A stretch of 64,000 bases of DNA from Areca catechu (taxonomy: Eukaryota; Streptophyta; Magnoliopsida; Arecales; Arecaceae). The notes under the pieces were generated by a model. It saw nothing but the letters and a program-made list of their open reading frames with translations. It made no database searches and was not told where the DNA came from. Positions within the stretch are counted from its first letter, which is position 1; the number at the start of each line of letters is the position of its first letter. The translations under genes and the position numbers were made by a program. The DNA is taken from contig CM038052.1 in NCBI GenBank assembly GCA_021397845.1, positions 139,629,854 through 139,693,853 of the forward strand, in the 5' to 3' direction. Positions 24,065 through 37,345 of the stretch are shown here, piece after piece.

Positions 24065-27000
24065 CTAGATTGGGTCACATAATCCTAGTTCACTTCTAAT
24101 CATTGCAAATCTATCAAAATTCAAAGGTTTGGTAAAAATATCAGCAAGTTGGTTCTCAGTTGGCACAAGTTCAAGTACAAAATTATTATTCAATACATGA
24201 TCTCTTATAAAATGGTGCCTAATTTCAATATGTTTAGTTCGTGAATGCCAAACATGATTTTTTGTCAAATTAATAGCACTTGTATTATTACATTTGATTG
24301 GAATTTTAGATTGTGTAACGCCAAAGTCTTCTAGTTGTTGTTTAATCCATAACACTTGAGCACAATAACTACCAGCAGTAACGTACTCTGCCTCAGTATT
24401 GGATAATGCTATGGAGTTTTGCTTCTTACAGTGCCATGAAATTAAATTCAATCATAGAAACTGACATGTACCACTAGTGCTTTTTCTATCAATTTTGTTA
24501 CCAGCATAATCATCATTTGAAAAATCGATTAAATTCAAAGATGATTCTTTAGAATACCAAAGACCTAAATTACTTGTACCTTTCAAATATTTGAAATTTT
24601 TTTTAACACAAGCATATGTGTTTCTTTAGGATTACATTGAAATCTAGCACATACACATACACTGTACAAGATATCAGGTCTACAGGCTGTAAGATACAAT
24701 AGCGATCCGATCATATCTCTATATAGCTTTTGATCAACATTGGATCTACTTTCATCTTCGTCTAGCCTACAGGTAGTGCTCATGGGTGTGCTAGCCTCTT
24801 TGCTTGTTTCCATGCCAAATCTTTTGTTTATCTCTTTGATGTACTTTGCTTGGCTTGTAAAGATTCCTTCCTTCATTTGTTTGACTTGTAGCCTAAGGAA
24901 GTAGTTGAGTTCACCCATAAGGCTCATCTCAAACTCACCTGCATTAACTCAACAGAATCTCCACAAAGATTTTTATTAGTTGCACCAAATATAATGTCAT
25001 TAATGTAGATTTGTACAACTAGCATATCATTCTCTTTGTTTTTAATAAAAAAGAGTTTTGTCAACATTTCCTCTTTTGAAATCATTTTTAAGTAATAATT
25101 GCTTAGTCTATCATACCAGACCCTGGGTGCTTGTTTCAAACCGTATAAAGCTTTGTTTAATTTAAACACATGATTTGGAAAAGCATGATTTTCAAAACTT
25201 GGTGGCTGTTATACAAAAACTTGTTCAGAAATAAATCCATTTAGAAAAACACTTTTGACATCCATTTGAAAGAGTTTAAAGTTCATGTAGAGAGCAAATG
25301 CAAGAAGTAATCTAATGGCTTCCAGTCTTGCTATAGGAGCATATGTTTTATCAAAATCAATGCCCTCCTCTTGATTGTACCCTTTTGCTACCAACCTTGC
25401 CTTGTTTCTTATAATCTTACCAATCTCATCTAGTTGTTCCTATAGACCCATTTGGTTCCTATGAATGGATGGTCTGTAGGTCTACTAACTAGTGTCCAAA
25501 TATTATTTCTTTCAAACTGGTTTAATTCATCATGCATGGCCATCATCTAGTTATGATTAGTTTCAGCCTCTTCTAAACTATGTGGTTCAATTTTTGAGAC
25601 AAAAGCTACGTAGTCATATGCATCTCTATGTGCTGACCTTGTCCTAACACCATGAGAAGAATCACCAATAATTAAATCTTTAGGATGTGAAGTTACATAC
25701 CTCCATTCCATTGGTAAATCAATATGATCCTTGCTTACCACTTCATTTCCATTTTGCATTGGCTTCTATTGAATGCTTAGATCTTCTATTTTTGTTAGTA
25801 GTGTACCTGCATAATTATATATATACTCATCTTTTCTAGATGGTAAGGGGTTAGCTTCATCAAAAATAACATTAATTGACTCTTCTACAGTAAGAGTCCT
25901 CTTATAAAACACTCTATATGCTTTGCTATGTAGTGAAAAACCAAGGAATATAGATTCATCAGATTTTGCATCAAACTTTTCTAGGTTATCTTTACCATTG
26001 TTCAATACAAAGCATTTACACCCAAAAACATGAAAATAGTTAATATTCAGTTTTCTTCCATTCCAAAGCTCATAGGGTTTTTTTTTTGAAATTGGTCTTA
26101 TTAAAACTTGGTTTAATATGTAACAGGCAATGTTCACTGCTTCTGCCTAAAAGTATCTGGGAAGATTACCTTCACACAATATGGTTCGGATCATTTTTTC
26201 CAAAGTCCTATTCTTTCTCTCTACAACACTATTTTGTTATGGTGTTCTAGGAGTAGAGAAGATGTGATCAATGCCGAGCTCAGTGCAATATTCATCAAAG
26301 AATTGATTTTGAAATTTAGTTCCATGGTCACTTCTTATAGAGATAACAGAAAAATCTCTCATTTGAAACTTTCTTATGAAATTTTTGAAATACATCAAAA
26401 GTCTCATCTTTATGTGCAATAAATAATACCCATGTGAATCAAGAGAAGTCATCTACAATCACAAGGCTATATTTCATACCTCTTAAGCTTGTGGTCCTAG
26501 TTGGTCCAAATAAGTCGATGTGAAGTAGCTCAAGGTGTCTCGTTGTTGGAATAATATTTTTTGATTTAAAACACTCCCTAGTTTATTTGCCTAATTGACA
26601 AGCATCCCATACATAATGAAGATCAACTTTAAAATGTGGCAAACCTCTAACTAGATTCTTTGAGATTAATTTGGCAATCGTATGCATGCTAGCATGACCT
26701 AATCATCTATGCCATAATAAGCATGACTCCTTGGTCTTAGCATTCATTGCTACTAGACTGGAACTACTAGTCATGGCTTGATCATTTAGATCTACCACAT
26801 AGATGTTTCCAAGTCTATGACCAATGAATTTGTTGCTAGAGTCAGGAGAGTTAGTTACTATATACATAGATAATTCAAAGATAACCTTGAAGCCTTTATA
26901 ACATAATTGACTAATACTCAGTAAATTATGCTTCAATTTATCTACTAGTAGCACGTCTTCAATGAAAGTACAGGGGGTTATTTTGATCTTACCGATTCCA

Positions 27001-27167
27001 ATTATTCTTCCCTTGCTATTATCTTCGAAAGTAACTAATCCTTCTTCTTTTATTTGTAGGGTGAAGAACTGATCTTTGTCACCTGTCAAATGCCTTGAAC
27101 AGCCGCTATTAAGATACCATCTTTTCTTTAATTTATGGGCTACAAGATAGTCCTGCATAACAGTCAA
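24065..27167 (-). pseudogene. D1 pol: protease, integrase, reverse transcriptase, RNase H
   Basis: Read leftward. Protease WYLNSGCSRHLTGD lies near 27110, where the catalytic Asp of DSG is now Asn. The integrase zinc region ESCLLWHRRLGHASM lies near 26710, the core (LLHIDLFGP, RSDHGTKFQN) near 26300-26550, and a C-part with KKPYELWNGRK near 26060. RT has MVAKGYNQEEGIDFDKTYAP at 25394 and YGLKQAPRVWYDRL near 25130. The catalytic box reads YINDIIFG near 25000 instead of YVDD. RNase H and tail (LSNTEAEYVTAG, HIEIRHHFIRD, FTKPL) are at 24451-24065. Many stops and frameshifts; both changed catalytic residues would inactivate it. Confidence 0.88.
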
Positions 27168-27286
27168 GGAGTGATTTTAGGTACCCAAGTTAACTTGGAT
27201 CCTTTCGGGTTAGCCAAATTGGTTCCCTTTGGAATCCAAACGATTCTATATCTAAATACACTAATCATGGAATTTTTCAAAGAATT

Positions 27287-29039
27287 TCATTGATATAATT
27301 TATGTCCAAATCTATGACATGCATAACAAATAATTTTGTCATTTTTAAATGACTCATGCTTTGAAGCCTTAAAAGATGTAGAAACAAAAATATTTGGTTT
27401 GAAATATTTTTGAATTGAATCTTTTGGAACATACTTCAAGCCATTTGAAATAGATTTCGATGGAAAAGCTTTTTGAAATTTTGCATTTGAAGCTGAAGCT
27501 TTTGAAGATACAAATTTTGTTGTTGAAATCCCTTTGGCATTTAAAGCATTAAATCTAATTCCAGCTTTACTTTTTGAATATTTTTGTTCTTTCAAAATTA
27601 GCTAAAGCTTATTAGAACTCAAAGTAAGCTTTTCCACTAAAAGCTTAAGGTTTTCAACCTTCCTTTTCAAATCAACATTTTCAGCAACTAAAACTTTGTT
27701 TGTCTCATTCAAAGCATTTTTCTCATTTTTCAAAATAATAACATTATCAGAAAAGATATTCAATTCTTTTTGCAAAATGTTATTCTTTTCAGAAATCTCA
27801 TCCTTGTCTTTTAATAAAATATCATTTTGCTTCTTCAAGGATTTAATTTTAACCCTAGCTTTCTTGAATTCAACAAGTAAATCATGAAATACGGAATTCA
27901 ATTCATCATATGTAAATTTAGTTTGAAGCTCAAAGAATGATACCTCATTTTCAAGACCCATCAGACATAAGTTCGTAGATTTCATGGTCTCTTCTTCTTC
28001 AGTAGATGAGGATGCTTCGCAGTCACTCCACGTCGCTACGATAGCTTTCTTTTTCTTTTTCTTAAAACCCTTCTTCAATAACGAATAATCTGGTTGGATG
28101 TGCCTTGGCTTTTTGCATTCATAGAAGGTGGGCACTTCTTTATCTTTTTCCTTTTCCTTGTCCTTCTCCTTATTGAACTCTTTGTTCTGGTGGAATTTTC
28201 TAAAGTGTCTTCCTTTTCTTCTTTCCAAGAACATTCTGAATTTTCTAATGATCATGGCAACATGTTCGTCTTCCATGTCACTTTCAGTAGAGGAGCATTC
28301 TTCTTTCGATTCTTCATCCTTTCTAGAATCCATAGCAGCTTTGAAGGCAATAGATTTCTTTTTCTTTTGATCATCTTTAGTTCTGTGCTGCATGGTAGTT
28401 CATATATGATGAGAGATCCTAATAGTTCATCCAGCAATAAGGTGTTCAAATCTTTTGCTTCCAGATGGCTACCACTTTTGGATCCCATTTATCCGGAAGA
28501 GATCTCAGAATCTTCTGTACTAGATCTACATTAGTATACATCCTGCCAAGACTTTTTAAGCCATTAATAATATCAGTGAAATGTGAAAACATGGCAGAGA
28601 TTGTTTCATTAGGTTCTATTTTGAATAATTCATAACTATGCACAAGAACATTAATTTTAGAAGACTTCACTTGAGAAGTTCCTTCATGGGTAACTTCGAC
28701 TTTATCCCAAATTTCTTTTACCGATAAGCAAATAGAAATTCGATTAAACTCATTACTATCTAAAGCACAGTATAAAAGATTCATTACTTTGGCATTTAAC
28801 TCACCCATCTTCATGTCATGTTCATCCTAATCCTCTTTAGGTTTTGGAACATCCACTACATCAATTTTGGTCAAGGGGATGTAAGGACACTTTAGAATGA
28901 CCTTCCATAACTAAAAATCAATTGCTTGAACATAAATTTTCATTCTAGCTTTCCAGTATGCATAATTTGTGATAGTGAAGAGTGGAGGTCTATTGATTGA
29001 TTGGCCTTCCACCAAGGACATACTCATTGGATGAACCAT
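27287..29039 (-). pseudogene. D1 gag with two zinc knuckles
   Basis: The start MVHPMSMSLVEGQS at 29039 lies 32 bp after the PBS and is followed by RPPLFTITNYAYWKARMKI, a copia gag N-end. The gag core near 28814-28450 includes CLSVKEIWDKVEVTHEGT and LRSLPDKWDPKVVAI. A Lys-rich stretch leads to a first knuckle that has lost key Cys (FYECKKPRHIQPDY). An acidic patch (EASSSTEEEE) and a long coiled coil (27900-27600) follow, then a second knuckle, CYACHRFGHKLYQC. Two knuckles with a coiled coil between them are a Sirevirus pattern. Early stops break the frame. Confidence 0.85.
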
Positions 29040-29070
29040 CGATCTTTACTCTTATGTATTCAGAGACACT

Positions 29071-29082
29071 GCTCTGATACCA
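29071..29082 (-). other. Primer-binding site of D1
   Basis: The minus strand reads TGGTATCAGAGC (initiator tRNA-Met type), 2 bp inside the 5' LTR. It fixes the leftward orientation. Confidence 0.9.
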
Positions 29083-29084
29083 GT

Positions 29085-30832
29085 TGTTGCCCAGGTGGCT
29101 ACCCAAGAGGGGGATGAATTGAAAATTTAAAAATTTAAAGCAGATAATGTGCAATTAAAATTCCTTTTCAAAGTATTGTGTGTTGGATTTAAAGTTAAAT
29201 GCAGAAGCTAAAGGAAATCAAAGAATCATAATACAAACATACAAGATTCATAGTGGTTCGGAGCAACCCAGCTCCTACATCCACTACCCAAGATACCACT
29301 TGGGATTTTCACTATATTCACATTCGAATACAGTTGGATTGTTTTGCAGGATCACAATCCAAAACCTCTACACTTTGGTTTTAACGGGATCACCAAAGAA
29401 AACCCAACACCCTTTGGTTTTGAACAGGATCACCAAGGAGACCTAACTTGGTTTTACTAGGATCACCAAGAACCCACCACTTGGTTTTTAACAAGGCTTA
29501 CCAAGAACCTATTTGGTTTTTCAACCAGGCTTACCAATAACCCAACAACAATTCAGAAAAAGAATTGAAGTAAATCAACAATAAATGACAAACTCAATTT
29601 ATCGGATAGTTGCCGGTGCAGCTTGATAGAAGTCCACTTGACTTGCACTTGAATGAGCTTTAATTGCTTCAGTGGCTTCTTCTAAAATTGCTTCAAGCTT
29701 CAAATCAGAATTGGAGAAGACTTGAAAGCTTGCTTGAATGCTCTTGTGCTCTCTTTCTTTTTGGTAGGTAGGATATTCAATATGGCTCAATAAACTTTTA
29801 AGAACTTTTTTCAATCTCTTACTTCAAGGAAGTTAAAATCCTTCAAATATAAGGTCTTCTATCACTTCAAGGGAATTCTAGCCATTGTAGACCGTTGTGA
29901 AGTTGTTTGTGACCATTGGAGCACTTTTTGGCATTCAAAATTAAATTATGGAACTAGCCATTGGATACCTGAAAGCGATGTTCGAGTCGGCTCGGATTCC
30001 TTTGAGTCGGCTCGGATCCTTCGAGTTAATAGGTCGAGTCACCAAATCTTCATTGTAGTCGGCTCTTTGTCTCAGGGCATAAAACTTCACTCTAGACGAG
30101 TCAGCTCTTGATAGCTCGGGTTGGCTCGAACTTATATCATTGAAAAAAACTTAAACTTGAGGAGTCATCTTTTTTGATCATTGGTCGACTCTTCTTCTCA
30201 GGTTCTGAAATCATCACTCTGGAACAGTCGGCTCGATGCAGTTCGGGTCGGCTCGCTTTCTCAGGTCTTCAAAATTAGGTCATGCAGAGTCGGCTCTTTC
30301 TGGTTTGGGTCGGCTTGCCTGGCTGTTCTTAGAAATGTTCAAAAACTGGACTCTGGAAGAGTCAACTCTAACATATTCTAGTCAACTCGGATTTACTAGA
30401 GTTGGCTCGGTTACCTTCGAGTCGGCATGGATTGCTGCATACCAGAATCCTTGCTGCGTGCCTTGAAGTAGAGTTGGCTCTTCAACATCTTGGGTTGGCT
30501 GAAGTATTTTTCTTCAGGACTTTTATAATTGAACTCAAAGAAAACTCTCACAACTCTCTTACATTTTTCATGCAAACCAACTCAACATAATTTTAAGGCT
30601 TACACACACAGAAGTAACCCTTTTTACATGATTTTTTCTTAGCTTTTTCATTGGATTCTTCTTTACAAAAACAAGTTACTACAAAACTCAAACAAGAAAC
30701 AAAGGTTTAGGAATTGAAGTTTAAACAAATAACTCATCCTACAAAAACTTGTAAAACACTTGAAGAGTTGTTAGAAATAAATGTACCTGCTCCAATGTTT
30801 AGTTATCATCAAAATCACTTATGGGGTCAACA
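29085..30832 (-). repeat. 5' LTR of D1
   Basis: This complete 1748-bp LTR runs TGTTGCCC...GTCAACA. The motif array of GAGTCGGCTCG-type repeats occupies about 29985-30490, at the same relative place as in the 3' copy. The two LTRs differ at scattered sites, so the insertion is not very recent. Confidence 0.9.
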
Positions 30833-31060
30833 CCTAATCATCCTTGCTAACCTAGCATCCTTCCATGCCCTAGCTTGCTACCATCCAAGCCATCACACGA
30901 CCAAAGGAAGAGTACCCTAGGCCACCCAAAGTAAAGAACAACATCCTTCTTCAAGCCACCACAAACAAACCCTGATTTCAGATTTCTACAAAACCTAATC
31001 TCCTTTTATTATTTTGTTGTTGCCATTTTGATTGACCCATAATGCTTATAGGATCCCCGA

Positions 31061-33433
31061 TGTTGGGTTTGTTGACCAAGGTGGAAACATAGATTTCAAA
31101 ATTTTTATCTTATGAAATCTATACCAAACCCTTTAGCCCTAGATCTCCTTAAAAAAAAAATTAAAATATATATCATTCATATACATGATTTAAATATATA
31201 TATATGTAAGTACTAACCTGTACCGCAATATCCAAAATGCAAATCTCCACCAAGTGCCCAAATGTTCACCCTCCAATGGTGATCCACACGAAGAAGAGAT
31301 GAAGACAACAACTTCTTGATCTTCGATCCTCTTCTTGAATTCTTTTTCAAGAATTCAATTCTTGGACTTATAGTCTGGAATTTTCTTTCTTGAAAATTCC
31401 CTTTCTCCCTTCTTTCCTCTTCTTGATCCTTTCCTCAACTTCAATCCTTGTAGAAAATTCTTATTTGAAGTGGAAGAAAAATTAAGACAAGTAATGTCTT
31501 AATTCAAGAAAGAAAAGAGACACTTCCTGTTTCTTTCTTTTACCGTTCAAGACCTTCCTCTTATTCTTGTTTAGGATCAGAGTTTCGACAGAGAATACCT
31601 CTGTAAGGGAAACAATACCCAACAAGAACAAGGGAAAGGAGTATTCTGGAGAGGAAGAAAGGGAATCTGATCTCTAAATTATCTTACATGAAAACCCCCG
31701 AGAACCCAACCCTATTTATAGATATCAGAGGGGTATCTCTTCAAAAACAACGCAACCCTTTGCAATCCCAAGAATCACGTTCTTTCTATCCTCACGTGTC
31801 CCCTCCGATGTTTCATGCCTTTCCTGATTTATTTCAAGATTTTTTAATGAAGAAAACCCTCGAAAGAAATCTCAGAAAAGTCGTGATGTTCTGAGACGGA
31901 GTTGCGACCGAAAAGCAATGGATTTTATCTGGCCATCTAATCTTGATCCAAGGGACTCCATATGAGATCCCTAAAGAAAATATTTCCACTCCCTCCCATC
32001 TGGTTTTCATTGTAAAAGAAGTCCCCACGCGCGTGAAGAGGAGTCCACGCGCGTGGACTCTTCCTTAGGTGCGCGCGCGTGGGAAAGATGGTTTGGGCGG
32101 TCTTGGGAAAAGGGTTTAAATTGATTTTTAATCAATGGGTTCAGCCACGAGTTAGGCCAAAGTCCCAAAATTTAAATTAGACTCTAATTAGGTTCAATTA
32201 GATCCCAATTAAGCCCAATTCATAACCAAATTCGAATCCAATTCGAATAGAAGTTGGGTCTACAACACAAGCTAGAGTGTTTGTCCTGCAAACATGATTT
32301 AATTCTAAAATAAATCCATCATCGACTCTCTTTTGTGTGTGACCAATTGGGTTCCACATCTAGCCAGCAGTAGATCCGAGTGCTATTTGACTTAATTCGG
32401 TTAGTCTCAACTAAGCCGATTTAGGTCAACTCAAGCTAGCTTGACTTGGTCAATTAGAATCTAATTCTAATTAACTGATTTAAATTATCATAATTTAATC
32501 ATTTCCCTACAAGACAAGATTGATGTCTAGCAACGTATCATGTCTACCCGGAAGATGTGGCATTTTGGTGGAATTACCAAAATACACTTTAGTGGTGAGT
32601 TACCAGGCAATTCAGTCCTTTGATCAACTTGCATCCTGAATATGATTATGGATATGGATACCTTGTCAAATCCAATTTCATATTCATCCCTAGCTCAATC
32701 TTTTTAATGATGATTCATTAATGAACTATTAGAAACTACTTCTAATGTTCATACTTTGATCAAAGATTTCTCGAATCATCATTTGATCGAAATTGGCTGG
32801 ATGAAACATTCTCTTACAAGGGCTGATCAATTCCTTTTTGACCTACTCACAACCTTCATATACAATCCACCATATCCAGTATCACCTCATGCATAACTCA
32901 GTGTTATGACAGAGTGTGATCCATAATGTGGATTCATTTATACAAGGAACCATGGCAGTCTCAGGTCAATGGACCACATGCACTACTCCCACTATGAGAA
33001 ATATCTATTGACAAACAGATAAGGTTCCATTAGATATTCTCAATCTGGATCTATTCAGTGAACTAATTCTCTAATGAGAACCCACATCCTAGTATTAGTG
33101 TCAAACACAAGTGATTGTGAGATCAGTCACCCTCATACATAGGAAATGCTGATCTTTACCAGAAACATTGATCCCCTACTCAATGTCCCATTGACTAGGA
33201 ATATTTAAGATTAGGGTTTTAAGGCTTTAGGTCTCACTGGTATGATCTCATCATAACCCTAAAACCATAGCCCTAATCTATGGAGTTCATCATATAATAA
33301 TTAAGACACAGCGTATGATGAAAATAATGCCTTTATTGAATGATAATGTCAATACATTGATTTTTGGGATGGATAAGGAAAAATCCCAACGAAATATAAT
33401 ATTTCAATTGGCCTTTAGGGCATAATCCTTTCA
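31061..33433 (-). repeat. 3' LTR of D2
   Basis: This 2373-bp LTR begins TGTTGGGTTTGTTGACC and ends GGCATAATCCTTTCA. It contains a perfect 20-bp palindrome centred on CCACGCGCGTGG at 32041-32060, within a CpG-rich stretch otherwise rare here. The 5' LTR lacks about 105 bp that is present here near 33125-33235. Confidence 0.92.
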
Positions 33434-33447
33434 ATCTCCCACTTGCA
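33434..33447 (-). other. Polypurine tract of D2
   Basis: The minus strand reads CAAGTGGGAGAT directly before the 3' LTR, a standard copia PPT. Confidence 0.7.
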
Positions 33448-36400
33448 CTAAAGCCAATCGCCTTTAAATTTTAACTCCATACAATCGTGGTGGCGATCAA
33501 ACTCTCGCTGTGGTAGAGCCTTAGTGAATGGGTCTGCTATGTTGTTCTTCGTTTCAACTCTTTTAATGCAGACTTCTTGTCTTTCGACAATCTCTCGAAC
33601 AAGATGGAAGCATCTCAGAATGTGCTTTGATTTGTGATGGGCTCTTGGTTCCTTTGCTTGAGCAACAGCCCCAGTATTATCACAGTAAAGTGGTACTGGA
33701 CCTTCAATCTCGGGAACAATGCCCAACTCTGATATGAACTTATTCATCCAGATAGCTTCCTTGGCAGCTTCACTAACAGAGATGTACTCTGTCTCAGTTG
33801 TTGAGTCAGCTACAGTCTGCTGTTTAGAACTCTTCCAACTTACAGCTCCTCCATTTAGGATAAAGACATACCCAGAATAGATTTTCTATCATCTGGATCT
33901 GATTGAAAACTAGAATCTGAATAAGCTTCTAATTTAAGATCAAATCCACCGTATATTAGAAAAATATCTTTAGTCCTTCTTAAGTACTTAAGAATATTTT
34001 TCATAGCCTTTTAGTGATCCTCTCCTGGATCAGCCTTAAATCTACTGGCTATACCTAAGGCATATGCCACATCAGGCCTGGTACATAATATAGCATACAT
34101 AATAGACCCTACTGCCGAAGCATAAGGTATAGAATTCATTCTATTTCTTTCTTCAGGTGTCTTAGGAGACATCTTTTTAGAAAGATGTATGCCATGACCA
34201 ATAGGTAAGTAACCTCTTTTACTTTCCTCCATGCTAAATCTTTTTAGCACTTGGTCAATGTACCTAGACTGGGATAAACCTAGCATCCTCTAGGATCTAT
34301 CTCTGTAGATCTTTTTGCCCAGTATATAAGATGCTTCTCCCAAGTCTTTCATGGAAAACTATTTAGATAACCACAACTTGACTAATTGTAACATTGGGAT
34401 ATCATTCCCAATGAGTAGTATGTCATCTACATACAGAACCAAGAAAACTATGGCACTCCCACTAGTCTTCTTATACATACAAGGTTCATCCTCATTTTTG
34501 ATAAAATCAAATTCTTTGACTGTCTTATCAAATCGGATGTTCCAACTCCTTGATGGTTGTTTTAATCCATAAATGGATTTCTTTAGCCTACATACCTGAT
34601 TAGGTATAGTCTCAAAGACAAAACCTTCTGGCTGTGACATATAAACCTCTTCCTCAAGGAAACCATTGAGGAATGCGGTTTTCACATCCATCTGCCAGAT
34701 TTTATAATCATGATATGCTGCTATATCAAGCATGATCCGAATAGATTTGAGCATGGCAACAGGAGAAAATGTTTCATCATAATCTATTCCCTGTTTTTGT
34801 CTAAAACCCTTAGCCACTAATCTGGCTTTATAAATTTCGACTTGGCCATCTGCCCCAATCTTTTTCTTATAGACCCATTTGCATCCAATTGGGTTAACAC
34901 CCTCTGGTGCATCAACCAAAGTCCAGACTTGTTTGACATACATGGAGTCCATTTCGGATCTCATGGCTTCCAGCCATCTATCGGAGTCACTACTCATGAT
35001 AGCATCCGTATACGTTAGAGGCTCATCATTTTCAATGATTCGGGCTTCATTATTTTGAATAATGAACCCATACCTCTCAGGTGCATGTCGCATCCTATCA
35101 GACCTATGGATAGCAGTGGTGTGTTCAGGTTCTATACTAACTATGTTATGATTTGGTTGAGATGTACCTATTTGTTGAACTTCTTCAAGTTCAATATTTC
35201 TCCCACTGCCCTTTTGTAGGATGAATTCTTTCTCCATAAAAGTGGCATGCCTACTGACTAAAACCTTTTGTTCAGTAGGATGGTAGAACAGATATCCTAT
35301 ACTATCTTTAGGATATCCTACAAATAGACACTTATCTGCTCTAGTATCTAGCTTATGTCCAAAATTTCTTTTGACATAAGCTGGACATCCCCATATCTTA
35401 AGATATTTAAGATTGGGTTTCTTTCCCCTCCATAATTCATATAGAGTGCTAAAAATAGATTTAGATGGTACTCTATTTAAAATATTAGCCACGGTTTCCA
35501 AGGAATATCCCCAGAAAGAAACAGGTAACTCAGTGAAGCACATCATGGACCGTACCATATCTAACAAAGTACGATTTCTCCTTTTAGCAACACCATTTAA
35601 TTATGGTGTATAAGGAGGAGTCCATTCAGTGATGATCCCCGTTTCTTTAAGGTGATCAAGAAACTCGGTGGATAAGTATTTACCTCCTCTATCTGATCGA
35701 AGGATCTTAATACTTTTCCTTGTTTCTTTCTCTACCATACTTTGATACTCTAGAAATTTTTCAAAAGCTTCGGACTTATGTTTCATTAGATACACAAATC
35801 CGTACCTTGAAAAATCATCAGTGAATGTGATGAAATATGAGTATCCACCCTTGGCCTGAGTTGTCATAGGCCCACATACATCTGTGTGTATGAGTCCTAA
35901 TAACTTAGTTGTCCTTTCATTATGTCCACTAAATGGAGTCTTGGTCATTTTATCCATGAGACATGATTCACAAGTTCCTAATGATTCATAGTCATAAGGA
36001 TTAAGGAAATTTTTCTTGTATAACTTGTTAATCCTTTGCTCACTAATATGTCCAAGACGATAGTGCCAAAGTAAAGTATTGTTCAAATCATCTCTTTTTC
36101 GTTTGTTACTAACATGAAGTATATTGTCATCAGTAGATAGAGTTAAAAGACCATTGCAAAATATGCCATAAAATATTATTTCATTAGAAAAACTGATTGA
36201 GCAGCTACTGCTCATTACATTCAAGTATAAACTTGTTTAATTAACAAGGGTACAGATATGATGTTTCTAATGTCCTTAGGCATATAATAACTTTTCAACT
36301 CTAAAATCTTCCCAGAAGGCAGCTTCAATATATAAGTCCCTACAGCTTCTGCTTGGATGGAATCTCCTCCAGCACCGTAGAGCTCGAAGTCTCCTTCTTT

Positions 36401-36556
36401 CAAAACTCTAATGTTCCGTAGTCCCTGCAATGATTTGTAGATATGATGACCACAAGCGGTATCCAATACCCAAGAGTTTGAATTAGAAGAGTCTAATGTC
36501 AAAATTGCATGTATCTCATACATACCTTTTGGTGCATCACTAGCACTAGGCTTCAC
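33448..36556 (-). pseudogene. D2 pol: protease, integrase, reverse transcriptase, RNase H
   Basis: The protease site WVLDTACGHHI near 36475 has DTA where DTG/DSG is usual. The integrase zinc domain (LLWHYRLGHISEQRI, CESCLMDKM) and core (HTDVCGP, RSDRGGKY) lie at 36224-35601. The third catalytic residue, Glu in the usual NGVAER motif, is Lys (NGVAKRRNRT), just after an in-frame TAA. An intact 402-codon stretch (35567-34359) covers the integrase tail and RT, with KARLVAKGFRQKQGIDYDE and a proper LYVDDILL near 34410. RNase H ends with HKSKHILRCFHLVREI and FTKALPQREF near 33640-33500. Several stops separate the blocks. Confidence 0.9.
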
Positions 36557-37345
36557 ACTTGCACGGTAAACCTTGCAATTTCTTTTCTAGTGACCCGGCT
36601 TGCCATAATGAAAATAGGTCATTTGTCTGGAGGCCTTCTTTCCTTTCTTTTTCTTGATGCCCCCTTTAGGGTTCATCCTCCTCTTGGAACCCTTTTTGCC
36701 TGTTTTCTTCTTGTTTATTCCATCCACAAGAAAAAGTGGAGCCTTATTTTTCTTTAAATGGCTCTCTGCCGTTTTCAACATATTCATCAGCTCAGGCAAG
36801 GAAGAATTAAGTTTGTTCATATGATAATTGAGAACAAACTATGAAAATGACTCTGGGAGTGACTGTAGGATTAAATCCTGATTCAACACCCCATCCATAA
36901 CAAAACCCAATTTACCTAATCGGGTGATTAGGTCAATAACCTTTAATACATGGTCTTGTACAGATGTTCCTTCTGTCATCCTTGCATGGAATAACTGCTT
37001 AGATATTTCATATCTAGCAGTTCGACTATGTTCTCCATAAAATTCTTTTAGATTTAGCATTATGGAGTTAGTGTCCATGCTTTCATGTTGCCTCTGCAAC
37101 TCATTGGTCATAGAGGCAAGCATTATACATTTGACAGTAACTGAGTCATTTTGCCACATGTTATATATGGTCTTTTCCTCTTGCGAGGCATCTTCCCTTA
37201 ATGGTTCCAAGTTAGGGGTATCAGGAATATAAGAAAGTCTTTCTTGGCTGAGTACTATCTTCAGGTTTCTCAACCAATCAACATAGTTTGGTCCAGTTAA
37301 CTTATTGGCATCAAGAATGCTACGGAGTGAGAGTGAAGAGGCCAT
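36557..37345 (-). pseudogene. D2 gag
   Basis: The ORF starts MASSLSLRSILDANKLTGPN and has the copia gag core (NYVDWLRNLKIVL, LKEFYGEHSRTARYEIS). It is broken near 36838 by a stop and followed by a Lys-rich segment with a zinc knuckle (YFHYGKPGH, stop, KRNC). The knuckle's first Cys is lost and a TAG lies inside it. Gag would form the particle. The N-terminal 168 residues are open. Confidence 0.88.

Larger units (their letters stand above)
19737..30832 (-). mobile_element. D1: Sirevirus-type copia element with env-like ORF
   Basis: A complete 11.1-kb element, TGTTGCCC...GTCAACA, with flanks CCTAG (19732-19736) and CCTAA (30833-30837). The 5' LTR of B has CCCTAATC at the same point, confirming the target. 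Order on the minus strand: 5' LTR 29085-30832, PBS 29071-29082, gag, protease-integrase-RT-RNase H, env-like ORF, Sirevirus-type PPT, 3' LTR 19737-21443. Gag with two zinc knuckles, protease WYLNSGCSRHLTGD and the extra ORF after RNase H all fit Sireviruses. All ORFs are broken. Confidence 0.93.
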
